Assembly (NCBI GenBank): GCA_016841445.1
Contig: JAENZD010000001.1
Location: 558,001 to 622,000, forward strand
Direction: 5' to 3'
Source: Anaerolineaceae bacterium
GTDB lineage: Bacteria > Chloroflexota > Anaerolineae > Anaerolineales > Anaerolineaceae
DNA length: 64,000 nucleotides
Of this stretch, positions 24,604 through 33,548 are shown one piece after another. Positions within the stretch are counted from its first letter, which is position 1, and each line of letters begins with the position of its first letter. Made by a program: the position numbers and the translations under genes. Below the pieces are notes generated by a model. The model was given only the letters and a program-made list of their open reading frames with translations. It ran no database searches and had not been told where the DNA came from.

Positions 24604-25209
24604 ATGTCTATACCCTCAGTAGAAAAATTGTTGTATCCTTTCTTGGAAGCAATCAAAGATGGCAAAGAATATGAGATTAGAGATGTATTAAATTCACTAG
24701 CTGTATCTCTTAATTTAACTGACGAAGAGAAAAATGAAAAAGATAATAATGGCATTCAAACAAAGTTTGAAAAAAAAGCGGGGTGGGCTAAGTATTATTT
24801 GAAAAAGTCTGATTTCATAGTTGTTATAAATAGAAAGAAATTTTGTATTACGGAGAAAGGAAAAAAATATTTATCAAAACATTCTGAACTAAATTTTACT
24901 TCGGTTAATCTTAATAAAAGAAGAGAGTCTAAAAATTCTGTTGAATCGGCTCCATCAATTCAAGAATATTATATAAATGACTTGCAGTGGAGTCACATAA
25001 AAAAAATAATAATGGACAAACACCGACTGACTATTTCAAAAAGTGTACGAGTAGCCATTAATGGTATTATTTGGAGAAATCGAAACGGTGCATATTGGAG
25101 GGATATTCCAAATGAATTTGGTGATTGGAATAGAATATATCTTTATTTAGTAGAATGGAGAAGGAGTGGTGCTTGGGAAGAGATACTGAAGATAATATCT
25201 CAAAATTAA
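24604..25209 (+). CDS. Mrr_N winged-helix / DUF4096 transposase-domain fusion
   Basis: A 201-residue protein. Residues 1-95 look like the Mrr N-terminal domain (LLYPFLEAIKDGKEYEIRDV, LTDEEKNEKD, ITEKGKKYL), a winged helix found in type IV restriction enzymes. The C-terminal 75 residues match DUF4096, the DNA-binding domain of IS5-type transposases (INGIIWRNRNGAYWRDIPNE, FGDWNRIYLYLVEWRR). Neither the Mrr nuclease domain nor the DDE transposase core is present. It overlaps the glycosylase gene by 55 bp and so travels with the restriction-modification island. A DNA-binding accessory or regulator is a guess. Codon use is very AT-rich. Confidence 0.7.
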   Translation: MSIPSVEKLLYPFLEAIKDGKEYEIRDVLNSLAVSLNLTDEEKNEKDNNGIQTKFEKKAGWAKYYLKKSDFIVVINRKKFCITEKGKKYLSKHSELNFTSVNLNKRRESKNSVESAPSIQEYYINDLQWSHIKKIIMDKHRLTISKSVRVAINGIIWRNRNGAYWRDIPNEFGDWNRIYLYLVEWRRSGAWEEILKIISQN

Positions 25210-25868
25210 TTACCAATTATGATGATCTAAAATTCTTCACAAAGCAACTATTATCTTGGTATAAAAAAAATAAACGAGATTTTCCATGGCGAAAAAAATC
25301 TATAGATCATTATAAAATCATTATTTCAGAAATATTGCTTCAAAAAACACAAGCCTTAACAATAGAAGAATTTTATCCTAAATTTATCAAGGAGTTCCCA
25401 AATTGGCAGTCAATTATTGATGTAAATGAATATGATTTAGTGGAGTTTCTTTATCCTGTAGGACTGTCACAAAGAAAAGGGCGTTTAATCAAAGAAATAT
25501 CGTCAATAGTAAAAATCAACTCTTGTAAAATACCAAGTGATTATGATGAACTAATGGCAATCAAAGGCATTGGGGACTATCTAGCCAGTGCGATCTTGGT
25601 TCTTTGCTTCGATCAAAAATTGCCATTAATTGATATTAATTATGCGAGATTGGTTAGTAGGTATTTTGCAATTCCAATTAGTAGGGATTTACGAAGAGCT
25701 AAAAAGATAAAGCAAATTGCTGAAGTTCTTACTAATACTGAAAATATTAAAGCTAGTGATCTTAATTTCGCAATTATAGATTTTTCATCAGTAATCTGTT
25801 TGGCAAAACAAACAGTATGTGAAAAATGTATTCTGTGTAGTAAATGTTCCAAATATAAATATATATAA
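25155..25868 (+). CDS. HhH-GPD mismatch DNA glycosylase, Mig.Mth-like
   Basis: A 237-residue base-excision glycosylase with DFPWR, ISEILLQKT, the hairpin IKGIGDYLASA, IDINYARLVSRYF with the catalytic Asp, and a C-x6-C-x2-C-x5-C iron-sulfur loop at the end. At the discriminating hairpin position it has Tyr (GIGDY), as in the archaeal T/G mismatch glycosylase Mig.Mth, rather than Ser (MutY) or Lys (EndoIII). Next to a C5-cytosine methyltransferase this makes sense: it would repair T:G mismatches from deaminated 5-methylcytosine. ATG 25155 overlaps the previous gene; a TTG at 25173 behind AAGGAG is an attractive alternative start. Confidence 0.85.
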   Translation: MEKEWCLGRDTEDNISKLITNYDDLKFFTKQLLSWYKKNKRDFPWRKKSIDHYKIIISEILLQKTQALTIEEFYPKFIKEFPNWQSIIDVNEYDLVEFLYPVGLSQRKGRLIKEISSIVKINSCKIPSDYDELMAIKGIGDYLASAILVLCFDQKLPLIDINYARLVSRYFAIPISRDLRRAKKIKQIAEVLTNTENIKASDLNFAIIDFSSVICLAKQTVCEKCILCSKCSKYKYI

Positions 25869-25878
25869 AGGAAATTTA

Positions 25879-27141
25879 GTGAAACAAGGAGATAATTGTC
25901 ACGAAATTATGGATGATATGAAAAATTCGAATTGTTATTTGGAAGCATCAGAAAATGAAATGGTCCAAACATCTTTTCTTGATAGTGAATTCAAAACAAA
26001 ATCAGAAAAAAATATAAAAAAGCCACAAATGGGCGGATATAAAAGTATCAAGCGTGATTTAGAAGCTTTAGATGATAAATATAAAATTCTTGTTGATATT
26101 ACTAAAATAACATCGCCCAAGAAGAGATATAATTTTATTGATTTGTTTTCGGGTGCTGGAGGTATGTCTCTAGGTATGGAGCAAGCAGGATTCAATTCGC
26201 TAATTTCAGTTGAAATGGTCGATATCGCTTGTGAAACGTTTAAATATAACTTCCCTAATTGTAAGCTTTTTCATGGCGATATTCATGATTTTTCTGCGAC
26301 CGATTTACTTAAGGAGTTAGGCACACCAGAAGTTGAACTAATAGTTGGGGGTCCACCATGTCAAGGTTTTTCTGTTGCTGGAAAAAGAGATCCCAAAGAT
26401 CATAGAAATTCTTTGTTTGAGGAATATGTAAGAGTAGTAGAGGAAGTCAGGCCATGGTACTTTGTTATGGAAAATGTTCCTGGGTTACTAACGATGGCCA
26501 ATGGCAAATTTAAGAATATGATTATAAATCGTTTCTCTGAAATTGGTTATAAGAATGTCTCGATTGCCGTCTTAGAGGCTGCAGAATATGGTATTCCACA
26601 ATTTAGATCAAGGGTAATATTTATTGGAAATAGATTCAATTTGCCTAATCCATATCCTAAACCAATTTTAGATGCAGGTGAATACATTCCTATAGAAGAG
26701 GCATTCGAAGGACTTCCTGATTGGGAAAGAATACCAAAGAAAAATCATGAATGGACAAAACATTCAAAGAAAACCATGGAGCGCATATCGAAAGTTGCTC
26801 CAGGTGGTTCATTGTATGACTCGTTTATTGATGCATATAAACGGCAATATCCTGGAATACCCTCAATGACAGTGAAAGAAAATCATGGTGGAACACATAT
26901 ACACCCATCGTTAAATAGGTGTATTTCTGCTCGGGAGATGGCAAGGCTTCAGAGTTTTCCTGATGAATTTTTTTTCAAGGGTTCAATGAAAAAAGCTATG
27001 TGGCAAATCGGAAATGCAGTTCCTCCAAAATTAGCGAGGAGTATAGGGTATGGATTAATTCCCTTCCTGAATTCGATAGAGGAAAATAGTTATGATAAGT
27101 TTAGGATAAAACAGGAGCCTAAGAATCTCGAATTGTTTTAA
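25879..27141 (+). CDS. DNA (cytosine-5)-methyltransferase, type II
   Basis: A 420-residue C5 methyltransferase that modifies the recognition site of the island's nuclease. Motif I FIDLFSGAGGMSLGMEQAGF, motif IV GGPPCQGFS with the catalytic Cys, ENVPG (VI), QFRSRVIFIGN (VIII) and QIGNAVPP (X) are all present in order. I choose GTG 25879, which follows AAAGGA, over an earlier ATG at 25819 that would overlap the glycosylase. An N-terminal extension of about 80 residues precedes motif I. The target recognition domain is short. It ends overlapping the convergent nuclease gene by 23 bp. Confidence 0.95.
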   Translation: MKQGDNCHEIMDDMKNSNCYLEASENEMVQTSFLDSEFKTKSEKNIKKPQMGGYKSIKRDLEALDDKYKILVDITKITSPKKRYNFIDLFSGAGGMSLGMEQAGFNSLISVEMVDIACETFKYNFPNCKLFHGDIHDFSATDLLKELGTPEVELIVGGPPCQGFSVAGKRDPKDHRNSLFEEYVRVVEEVRPWYFVMENVPGLLTMANGKFKNMIINRFSEIGYKNVSIAVLEAAEYGIPQFRSRVIFIGNRFNLPNPYPKPILDAGEYIPIEEAFEGLPDWERIPKKNHEWTKHSKKTMERISKVAPGGSLYDSFIDAYKRQYPGIPSMTVKENHGGTHIHPSLNRCISAREMARLQSFPDEFFFKGSMKKAMWQIGNAVPPKLARSIGYGLIPFLNSIEENSYDKFRIKQEPKNLELF

Positions 27142-28039
27142 TTAAACTTGTTCTCCACAATTCGAGATCATACCAACCGCATCCTTTACAACCCTCCTCG
27201 GCTTCTTTACCTGTAGTGGGAAATTTTTCGTCCCAAGTTTCATTACCTTGGTAGAAATAAGAAATACCAAAAGGATATCCCCGTTTGTTTGATTGAAAAC
27301 ATCCCCTGCAAACCTCCCTTTTTTGTTGGTTCCGTTGGTTATCCAATAATTGGAAATCGCGCTTTATTTCAGAGTCGGATAAATTTTCAATACTCTCCCT
27401 TTTTGTGTTTTCATCCCACCTTATCTCAGAGAATTTGTGATCCGGAATTAATTTATGGTCAGCAACTTTTTTTGCCTCATAACAATCATATGATCCCAAA
27501 ACCTTTATTATTCGTTTTTTTAATTTTGGGCTCCATGTTTCATATCCCGTTATTCCACCTCGTTTGAGTGGAACTAATCGATAATGAGTTTTCTTTTCTT
27601 TGCATTTAGGACAATATTTATTAGTTTTTGTGGCTATAGTGTATCCAAATTCCTTTATGTCTTGAATTCTTCTGGCAGGGTTAGAGTTTTCAGGTAGGCC
27701 ACAGCTTATACAACACCATTCGAAAGAAGTAAGTTTCTCAAAAAAACTATATGTAACATTGGCATTAGGTTTGGAGTTCCAAAAGACCGCTTGTTCCTGT
27801 ATCCAAGATTCTTTGAGGTTCGGATCACAAAATGGATAAACTGATTTAATATAATCGATTATCTCGTCATCATCACTAAAATCTAAACCAGTTCTACGGT
27901 AAACAATGGGAATTAATCCCTCCCATTTCTTGCCGTCTTTGTATTTAAAAATTACATCAATGTATTCTTCTGATGCTTTACTATGTACTTCTTTCCCGAT
28001 TAATTGTATTTCGTCAATTTTTCTCTTTTTTATTGTCAT
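27119..28039 (-). CDS. HNH-type restriction endonuclease (probable)
   Basis: A 306-residue protein convergent with the methyltransferase and 23 bp overlapping. It has an HNH-like pattern: Asp200-His201 in LIPDHKFSEIRW, then NQRNQQKREVCRGC supplying Asn and Lys, with zinc pairs C244/C247 and C284/C287 (CKGCGWYDLELW). A second zinc finger uses WCCISCG and YCPKCKEKK. This, together with a controller gene and methyltransferase, makes it the cognate type II nuclease by position and motif. Recognition site unknown. It is translated after the controller gene with a 26-bp overlap. Confidence 0.75.
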   Translation of the reverse strand: MTIKKRKIDEIQLIGKEVHSKASEEYIDVIFKYKDGKKWEGLIPIVYRRTGLDFSDDDEIIDYIKSVYPFCDPNLKESWIQEQAVFWNSKPNANVTYSFFEKLTSFEWCCISCGLPENSNPARRIQDIKEFGYTIATKTNKYCPKCKEKKTHYRLVPLKRGGITGYETWSPKLKKRIIKVLGSYDCYEAKKVADHKLIPDHKFSEIRWDENTKRESIENLSDSEIKRDFQLLDNQRNQQKREVCRGCFQSNKRGYPFGISYFYQGNETWDEKFPTTGKEAEEGCKGCGWYDLELWRTSLIKTIRDS

Positions 28040-28274
28040 TGATAATAATTTCCATTTCTATTTTTGATAAAAGTTCCGACAAATTAATTTGAAAAGTTGA
28101 AGTAAGTCGCATTAGATTAAGTATGGAAATATTGATTTTCCCCCTTTCCAATTTTGAGATGTATGTTCTATCAAAACCAGATAAGAATGCTAGTTTTTCT
28201 TGGGATAGTCCCCTAGAAGTTCGCAATTCTCGTATTTTCTTTCCCAAAATATCAAGTAAATTGTTGTTTTTCAT
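28014..28274 (-). CDS. Controller protein of the restriction-modification system (XRE family)
   Basis: An 86-residue Cro/C1-type helix-turn-helix protein: LGKKIRELRTSRGLSQEKLA, then FLSGFDRTYISKLERGK, the recognition helix. Size and gene order (controller overlapping the nuclease start, opposite to the methyltransferase) are those of C proteins, which delay nuclease expression until DNA is methylated. An ATG at 28289 adds five residues; I take 28274 because C proteins are often translated from nearly leaderless messages and the C-box lies just upstream. No ribosome site precedes either ATG. Confidence 0.85.
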   Translation of the reverse strand: MKNNNLLDILGKKIRELRTSRGLSQEKLAFLSGFDRTYISKLERGKINISILNLMRLTSTFQINLSELLSKIEMEIIINDNKKEKN

Positions 28275-28303
28275 ATGTTTTAGTATCATATTTTGATGAT
28301 TTT

Positions 28304-28325
28304 ATGTCTACGGACTATACGTCAC
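28304..28325 (-). promoter_or_regulatory. C-box operator of the controller/nuclease operon
   Basis: On the minus strand GTGACGTATAGTCCGTAGAC, about 30 bp before the controller start, closely resembles C-protein boxes of the GACTTATAGTCCGTG type. Only one clear half-pair was seen; the second, weaker site expected for such operators is not obvious. Confidence 0.6.
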
Positions 28326-28733
28326 GTTTTGGTGAGGGAAAAATTATGCATTAACGTATCTGATTACAAGGATCAGAATAACCCTATGGCATTACTTGTT
28401 TTTAGACTTTGAAAATACTTACATAAAGATATTTGTAATATTTTGTTTTCTAATAGTCATCAAAAAAGATAAAATATTATTTTGAGGTTTCATTGCGAAT
28501 CAGTGGTCTTATATTTCTATTAACACTTTGGAATAATTGACAAAGAGAATAATTTATCTTAAGCCAAGGTATTCGTGTTTAATTCAAAAATTTGCATTTT
28601 GAAGGATTACACTTCTTTATTGTCCGGCACAAAACCTGCACCCCAACATTAGAATTCTCTAATCCACCTTCGCGACCCTCACCCTGTATAATTAGGCTAG
28701 AAAAGTATTGTTTACCAGTTAAAGGAACCACTT
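28326..28733. other. AT-rich right border of the restriction-modification island
   Basis: Intergenic sequence between the controller operator and the DUF3048 gene; GC content rises again from about 28600. No gene, RNA or clear terminal repeat seen. Confidence 0.45.
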
Positions 28734-30164
28734 ATGAAGAAGATAACTTTTTCCCTGATCATCAGCCTGACCTTGCTCGCCGTGATCCTTTCAGCCTGCA
28801 ATATGCCCGTGACACCCATGGCAGCGGTGGTTGAAAATAGTGCACCGACCGAGGCGGAAACGAAAGCCGCCCAGGCAGCAACCGAAGTACCCGCGCTGGC
28901 GGTCGAACCCGTCGGGGATCCAACCGATGCCCCCACGCCCGAGGTGACCCAGGACCCAACCCTGGAACCCACAGAAGCAGTCACTGAAACCCAGCCCGCA
29001 GCAGAAGAAGAAACACAGCCTGCCGCGCTTGCACTTGGCCCCACGGACTTCCCCGAGGGCATCAACCCCCTCACCGGGCTGCCCGCGGACCCAGACCTGC
29101 TGGCACTGCCGCCGGCTTTGATCTCGGTCTCCAACTTCCCGGCATCCGCCCGACCCCAGGCTGGCTTGAACACCAGCCCGATCGTCTATGAGATCTACAT
29201 CGGCGAAGGCATGACGCGCTTCCTGGCGATGTTCTATGGGGATTTCCCATCCTTCGTCAGCGGACAGACCGAAGGCCAGGGGACAGGCTCATCGACTGGC
29301 GGCGGGGAGGAAACCGCCGGCACGACGGGTGAGAGCACCGCGGGAACAGCAGGGGAGATGGCTGCGGCTGCCGGTATCGGACCGGTGCGCTCGGGTCGAC
29401 TGCCTTATGAAGACATCCGCTCGATCTATTCCGGCTTCTTAGTGATGGCTTCCGCCGACAGGGGCGTTGCACAGAGCCTGAGCGGGGCGACTACCATTTA
29501 CGGCTCTGACAGCTCGGATATCAACAGTGCCATGATCGGCGTGGACAGGCTCTACGACATTGCCCTGGCAAGTGCTGAGGGTTACCCCGGCTCCAATTTC
29601 AACCTGGACGGGATGACCTTCGCCACCATGCCGCCCGAAGGCGGGCAGACCGCAGACAAGCTGTGGGTCTTCTACAGCAGCCTCAACCAGATCCAATGGC
29701 AATATGATGAAACGCTGGGGGCTTACGTCCGCTACGATATCAGGACGGACGGCAGCGGCGAGTTCGTCATGTCCACCGACCGGCTGACCGGTGAACCGCT
29801 CACACGGGAGAACGTACTGGTCATCTTTGCGAACCACGACTTCCGGGCACCAACCCTGATCGACATCAACCTGACCAATATGCCGCCCATCAAGGCGCTC
29901 TTGCTCCGGGACGGCGAGGTGCACGAGATCTTCTGGACGACCCGCTTTGGCGAGTATGAGCAGCAAACCGGCTTGCTCCGCCCGATGCGCTTTGTGGATG
30001 CCAACGGCAATGACGTCCCGCTCAAACCCGGGCGCTCCTGGTTCGAGGTCGTTACGATGTCGAGCTTCTATGTGGAATCCCTCATCAGCGACTACCCCTT
30101 CACCCCCATCAAGGAAGCGGAGGGGACGGGCTTGTGGCTGGTGCGGTTCAAGGGGCTTTATTAA
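28734..30164 (+). CDS. DUF3048 (YerB-like) lipoprotein
   Basis: A 476-residue exported lipoprotein: signal MKKITFSLIISLTLLAVILS with lipobox Cys22, then an Ala/Thr/Glu/Pro-rich spacer of about 75 residues. The DUF3048 N-domain starts at INPLTGLPADPD and includes PIVYEIYIGEGMTRFLAMF and GPVRSGRLPYEDI; the C-domain shows YVRYDIRTDGSGEF and LKPGRSWFEVV. An acidic Gly/Thr-rich insert (about residues 172-205) interrupts the N-domain. Function of the family is not established. GTTAAAGGAACCACTT before the start is a good ribosome site, and a terminator follows. Confidence 0.9.
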   Translation: MKKITFSLIISLTLLAVILSACNMPVTPMAAVVENSAPTEAETKAAQAATEVPALAVEPVGDPTDAPTPEVTQDPTLEPTEAVTETQPAAEEETQPAALALGPTDFPEGINPLTGLPADPDLLALPPALISVSNFPASARPQAGLNTSPIVYEIYIGEGMTRFLAMFYGDFPSFVSGQTEGQGTGSSTGGGEETAGTTGESTAGTAGEMAAAAGIGPVRSGRLPYEDIRSIYSGFLVMASADRGVAQSLSGATTIYGSDSSDINSAMIGVDRLYDIALASAEGYPGSNFNLDGMTFATMPPEGGQTADKLWVFYSSLNQIQWQYDETLGAYVRYDIRTDGSGEFVMSTDRLTGEPLTRENVLVIFANHDFRAPTLIDINLTNMPPIKALLLRDGEVHEIFWTTRFGEYEQQTGLLRPMRFVDANGNDVPLKPGRSWFEVVTMSSFYVESLISDYPFTPIKEAEGTGLWLVRFKGLY

Positions 30165-30181
30165 AAAATTACCTGGGGATG

Positions 30182-30232
30182 AAAACCAGGTTGTCAGATC
30201 CGGGGAGGGAAATCCTGACACCTGGTTTTTTC
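30182..30232 (+). terminator. Terminator after DUF3048 gene
   Basis: Long inverted repeat AAAACCAGG-TTGTCAG / CTGACA-CCTGGTTTT ending in TTTTTT, starting 18 bp after the stop codon. Confidence 0.85.
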
Positions 30233-30239
30233 GCGCCTC

Positions 30240-30360
30240 AAGGGGGAGAGAGAGATTTTCCTAATTCCTGATCCCCTGGTGTCCTGATCCCCTGATTTCC
30301 TGATCTTCTGTTTGACCGTTCACCACTCACCTTTCACCATTCACCTTTTCCCCCTCCATT
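30240..30360. repeat. Low-complexity CCTGATC and TTCACCATTCACC tracts
   Basis: Tandem-like CCTGATCCCCTG units (30262-30310) followed by GTTCACCACTCACCTTTCAC and related units. Similar strings occur at 31876-31965 and 62612-62740. They are intergenic and have no coding sense. Confidence 0.6.
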
Positions 30361-30447
30361 TTGATTCTCTCCAAAAATCGGATAATATTGATAATATAAG
30401 CACGAATAAATTAATCAATATAAAAATCAACCTTTGGAGGTCGAAAC

Positions 30448-31350
30448 ATGAAACAAAAAATTACACCCAATATCTGGTTTCAAGCCAACGCTGAGCAGGC
30501 CGTTGCCTATTACACCACGCAGTTCCCTGGCGGCAGGATCCTTTCAACATTTTATTACCCCAAGAGCGCCGAAGAAGGCCTGGCAGATTTCCAGCTGGAT
30601 TTTGCGGGCAAAGCGCTGACGATCGATTTTGAGCTGGGTCAGTACCAGCTAACCGCCATCAATGCCGGCCCGGAATTCAAGGTTAATCCCTCGATTTCAT
30701 TCATGCTGAACTTTGATCCATCGAAGAACATTCATGCGCAGGATCGTATGGATGATCTCTGGTGCAAAATGAGTGACGAGAGTAAAGTGCTCAAGGATAT
30801 TGATGCTTACCCATTCAGTGGCCGTTATGGTTGGCTGCAGGATCGCTATGGGGTAGGGTGGCAGTTCATCCTTGAGGAAGCATCCAGCGAACGAAGACCG
30901 TTCATCATGCCGTCTCTTTTGTTCACCGGCAAGGTGACCAATCGCGCAGAAGAGGCGATCCAGTTCTACACATCGGTTTTCGAGGATGCAAATGTGGGTC
31001 CCCTTGCTTACTACCCTGAGGATACGGGGCCTGCAAAAAAGGGCTCGCTGATGTTTGGCGAATTTCAGTTGTTTGGCCAGTGGTTTGCAGCGGTGGACTC
31101 AGCCGTTGAATATGATTTTACGTTCAATGAGGCCGTTTCATTGTCGGTTAGCTGTAAGGATCAGGCTGAAATTGACTATTATTGGAATAAGCTCTCCAGT
31201 GATCCCCAATTCGAACAATGTGGTTGGTTAAAAGATAAGTTTGGCGTCAGCTGGCAAATAGTCCCTGAAAACATTGAAGAACTTATGGCAAGACCAAAAG
31301 CATATGCCAATATGATGAAAATGAAAAAGCTGGTCATCAAAGATTTCTGA
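30448..31350 (+). CDS. Two-domain PhnB-like VOC-fold protein
   Basis: A 300-residue protein made of two glyoxalase/VOC-type halves of the PhnB group (sometimes annotated 3-demethylubiquinone methyltransferase domain). Each half begins similarly (ITPNIWFQANAEQAVAYYTT and MPSLLFTGKVTNRAEEAIQFY) and ends with a YGWLQDRYGVGWQF or CGWLKDKFGVSWQI segment, so an internal duplication is plain. Metal-binding residues are not obvious. Substrate unknown. Stand-alone gene with TTTGGAGGTCG before the start. Confidence 0.85.
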   Translation: MKQKITPNIWFQANAEQAVAYYTTQFPGGRILSTFYYPKSAEEGLADFQLDFAGKALTIDFELGQYQLTAINAGPEFKVNPSISFMLNFDPSKNIHAQDRMDDLWCKMSDESKVLKDIDAYPFSGRYGWLQDRYGVGWQFILEEASSERRPFIMPSLLFTGKVTNRAEEAIQFYTSVFEDANVGPLAYYPEDTGPAKKGSLMFGEFQLFGQWFAAVDSAVEYDFTFNEAVSLSVSCKDQAEIDYYWNKLSSDPQFEQCGWLKDKFGVSWQIVPENIEELMARPKAYANMMKMKKLVIKDF

Positions 31351-31475
31351 ACCAGCGGTGACCCGATCAGGAGAATGATCTGGAAATTAATAGGACTGAA
31401 AAAGATCGGACCAAGCCGCGTAATCATTCTCATTGGGATTGAGCTGTAATTTCCAGCGTATTTTCACAAGAAAAA

Positions 31476-31510
31476 CAAAAGTCCTCCAATTTGATTTGGA
31501 GGACTTTGGG
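31476..31510. terminator. Bidirectional terminator
   Basis: Perfect stem AAAGTCCTCCAA / TTGGAGGACTTT flanked by A-rich sequence on the left and T-containing sequence on the right, between the PhnB-like gene and the leftward 31554 gene. It suits both convergent genes. Confidence 0.75.
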
Positions 31511-31553
31511 TAATTTTAATGTGAATTAAGGGCGGATTCACAAAATGTTCGGA

Positions 31554-31724
31554 TTAGAGACCTTTCAGAAGGTTCCCTAAGGCAAGCAAAGCAAAACCAA
31601 CGACGACAAACAAGAAAGCATTGTCTGACACTAATGGGATTGCGGTCAGTGTTCCGAGAACACCAAGGACGGCCAAAACGACTGCAACCCAGAAGGTCAC
31701 ATTTTTGGGAGCTGATAACTTCAT
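31554..31724 (-). CDS. Small two-helix membrane protein
   Basis: A 56-residue protein, MKLSAPKNVTFWVAVVLAVL, with two transmembrane helices (VTFWVAVVLAVLGVLGTL and AFLFVVVGFALLALGNLL). The start at 31724 is set by AAGGAGATTAAT; a longer frame to 31769 has no ribosome site. Such tiny membrane proteins are frequent in this phylum; function unknown. Confidence 0.7.
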   Translation of the reverse strand: MKLSAPKNVTFWVAVVLAVLGVLGTLTAIPLVSDNAFLFVVVGFALLALGNLLKGL

Positions 31725-31769
31725 ATTAATCTCCTTATCAAATAAATAGGTTTGTTTTTTTTTCGCCAC

Positions 31770-31967
31770 CGTGGACCCTAATTAACGATGGCGCTAATCA
31801 ATTTAACACCTTTGATCTTATAGAGTTACGTAGCATTGGTATTGACCTGGCTCGGGTTCTGGTTATTCTCATCGCCCATTCACCATTCACTGTCTCCTAT
31901 GATCGCCTGTTTTTCACCATTCACCATTCACCTTCCTCTATAACCGCCTGATCGCCTAACCGCCTGA
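31770..31967. repeat. Intergenic region with TTCACCA and CGCCTGATC repeats
   Basis: Low-complexity units CCCATTCACCATTCACTGTC, TTCACCATTCACCATTCACC and CCGCCTGATCGCCTAACCGC close to the 3' end of the CoA-transferase gene. Same repeat type as at 30240-30360. Confidence 0.55.
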
Positions 31968-33548
31968 TCACATCTCCAACCCCATTGGTTCTTCCCTGAA
32001 AATTCTGAGGTCCATCAGCTTTGGTTCCCCTATGATGATCGGCTTAAAATTCATCTTCCCCAGGATGTCTTTTTCGATATCCACACCGGGCGCAACTTCA
32101 ACCAGCAGCAGGCCTTCCTGCGTCAGCTCAAATACGCACCTTTCCGTGATATACACCACGGGCTGCTCACGCTGGGCAGCCCTTTTGCCGGAGAAAGTGA
32201 TCTGTTCCACCGCCTCTATAAACTTCAGATGTGCGCCATCCTGCAGAATAATCAGGCGGCCGTCTTTGATCTCAACGGCAAGACCACCGGCCGCAAAGCA
32301 GCCCACGAAAACGACTTTTTTGGCGTTCTGGCTGATGTTGATGAACCCGCCAGCCCCTGCCAGGCGCGGCCCAAACCTGCTGACATTGACATTGCCGTGC
32401 CGGTCAGCCTGCGCCAATCCCAGAACGGTCATATCGAGACCACCGCCGTCGTAAAAGTCGAACTGGTTGGGTTGGTCGATCAGGCAAGTCATGTTGGCTG
32501 AGGCACCGAAATTTAAACCGCCGGCTGGGATGCCGCCAAATGTCCCCGGTTCGGTCGTGAGGGTGATCTTTGAGAGCAAGCCTTCCTCGCCTGCTACACT
32601 GGAAACCCCCTCCGGCATGCCGATACCGAGGTTAACAAGGGCTCCCGGTTTGAGTTCGAGGGCAGCCCGTCGTGCGATCACCTTCCGCTCGTTCAACGGC
32701 ATAGGCTCAATCCGGCTGAGGGGGATTTTGGTCTCGCAGGAAAATGCAGGGTTATAAGCGACGGCAAAGGTTTGGGTATGGTTCTCAGGCTTTGAGAGCA
32801 CGACGAAATCGACTAACGTGGCAGGGACCTTGACATCACGCGCCTTGAGAGTGCCCGGCTGTGCCAGCCTTTCGACCTGCACCAGCACCAGTCCTCCGCT
32901 GTTCCGGGCGGCCATCGCCATCGAGAGGGCTTCCAGGGTCAGGGCTTCTTTTTCCATGGTGATGTTCCCATCGGGATCCGCTGTGGTGCCGCGGATGATG
33001 GCAACGTCAATTTTCGGCGGTTGATATGATAAGTATTCCTGCCCATCAAACTCGATCAGTTCAACGATGTCCTCTGTTGTGCAGGCGTTGACCTTGCCGC
33101 CGCAGTTGCGCGGGTCAACGAAGGTGCCCAGCCCGACATGGGTGATCGTGCGGGGGCGGTGGGAGGCCGCATCACGGAACATATGCGAGATCACGCCCTG
33201 CGGCAGGTTGTAGGCTTCGATCTGGTTATCGATCGCCAGTTTTTGGAGTTTGGGAGCCAGTCCCCAATGGCCACCAATCACACGCCGGATCAATCCCACG
33301 TGAGCCAGGTGGTTGAGGCCGCGCTCATTGCCGTCCCCCTGGCCAGCAGCGTAGACCAGGGTCAGGTCCTTGGGGTGGCCGGTTTTCAGGAAGTGATCCT
33401 CAAGGGCGATGGCGAGCTCTTCTGCAAACCCGATCCCGACGAAACCGTTCGTGGCGATCGTGCTGCCGTCCTTGATCTGGCTGATGGCGTGATCCGGGCT
33501 GACGACTTTGCTTTGTGATGTTTCCCCTGGGCGATTGAACTGGGACAT
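31968..33548 (-). CDS. Acyl-CoA:acetate/propionate CoA-transferase
   Basis: A 526-residue class I CoA-transferase with both halves fused, of the Pct/YdiF type. The N-terminal half has the [19 protein letters not shown] glycine-rich start and VYAAGQGDG. The C-terminal half has [19 protein letters not shown], where the first Glu of the EEG is the likely covalent CoA-thioester residue, and [14 protein letters not shown]. Start chosen at the ATG behind GGAGGTTTTTCT rather than the frame opening at 33584. It probably handles short-chain acids in fermentation (acetate, propionate, butyrate). No partner genes adjoin it; the Hbd-type dehydrogenase at 23338 could share the pathway. Confidence 0.93.
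   Translation of the reverse strand: MSQFNRPGETSQSKVVSPDHAISQIKDGSTIATNGFVGIGFAEELAIALEDHFLKTGHPKDLTLVYAAGQGDGNERGLNHLAHVGLIRRVIGGHWGLAPKLQKLAIDNQIEAYNLPQGVISHMFRDAASHRPRTITHVGLGTFVDPRNCGGKVNACTTEDIVELIEFDGQEYLSYQPPKIDVAIIRGTTADPDGNITMEKEALTLEALSMAMAARNSGGLVLVQVERLAQPGTLKARDVKVPATLVDFVVLSKPENHTQTFAVAYNPAFSCETKIPLSRIEPMPLNERKVIARRAALELKPGALVNLGIGMPEGVSSVAGEEGLLSKITLTTEPGTFGGIPAGGLNFGASANMTCLIDQPNQFDFYDGGGLDMTVLGLAQADRHGNVNVSRFGPRLAGAGGFINISQNAKKVVFVGCFAAGGLAVEIKDGRLIILQDGAHLKFIEAVEQITFSGKRAAQREQPVVYITERCVFELTQEGLLLVEVAPGVDIEKDILGKMNFKPIIIGEPKLMDLRIFREEPMGLEM

Noticed and set aside
24604-25209. A complete IS5-family insertion sequence
   Set aside because: Only the DUF4096 domain is present; no DDE core and no terminal inverted repeats were seen.
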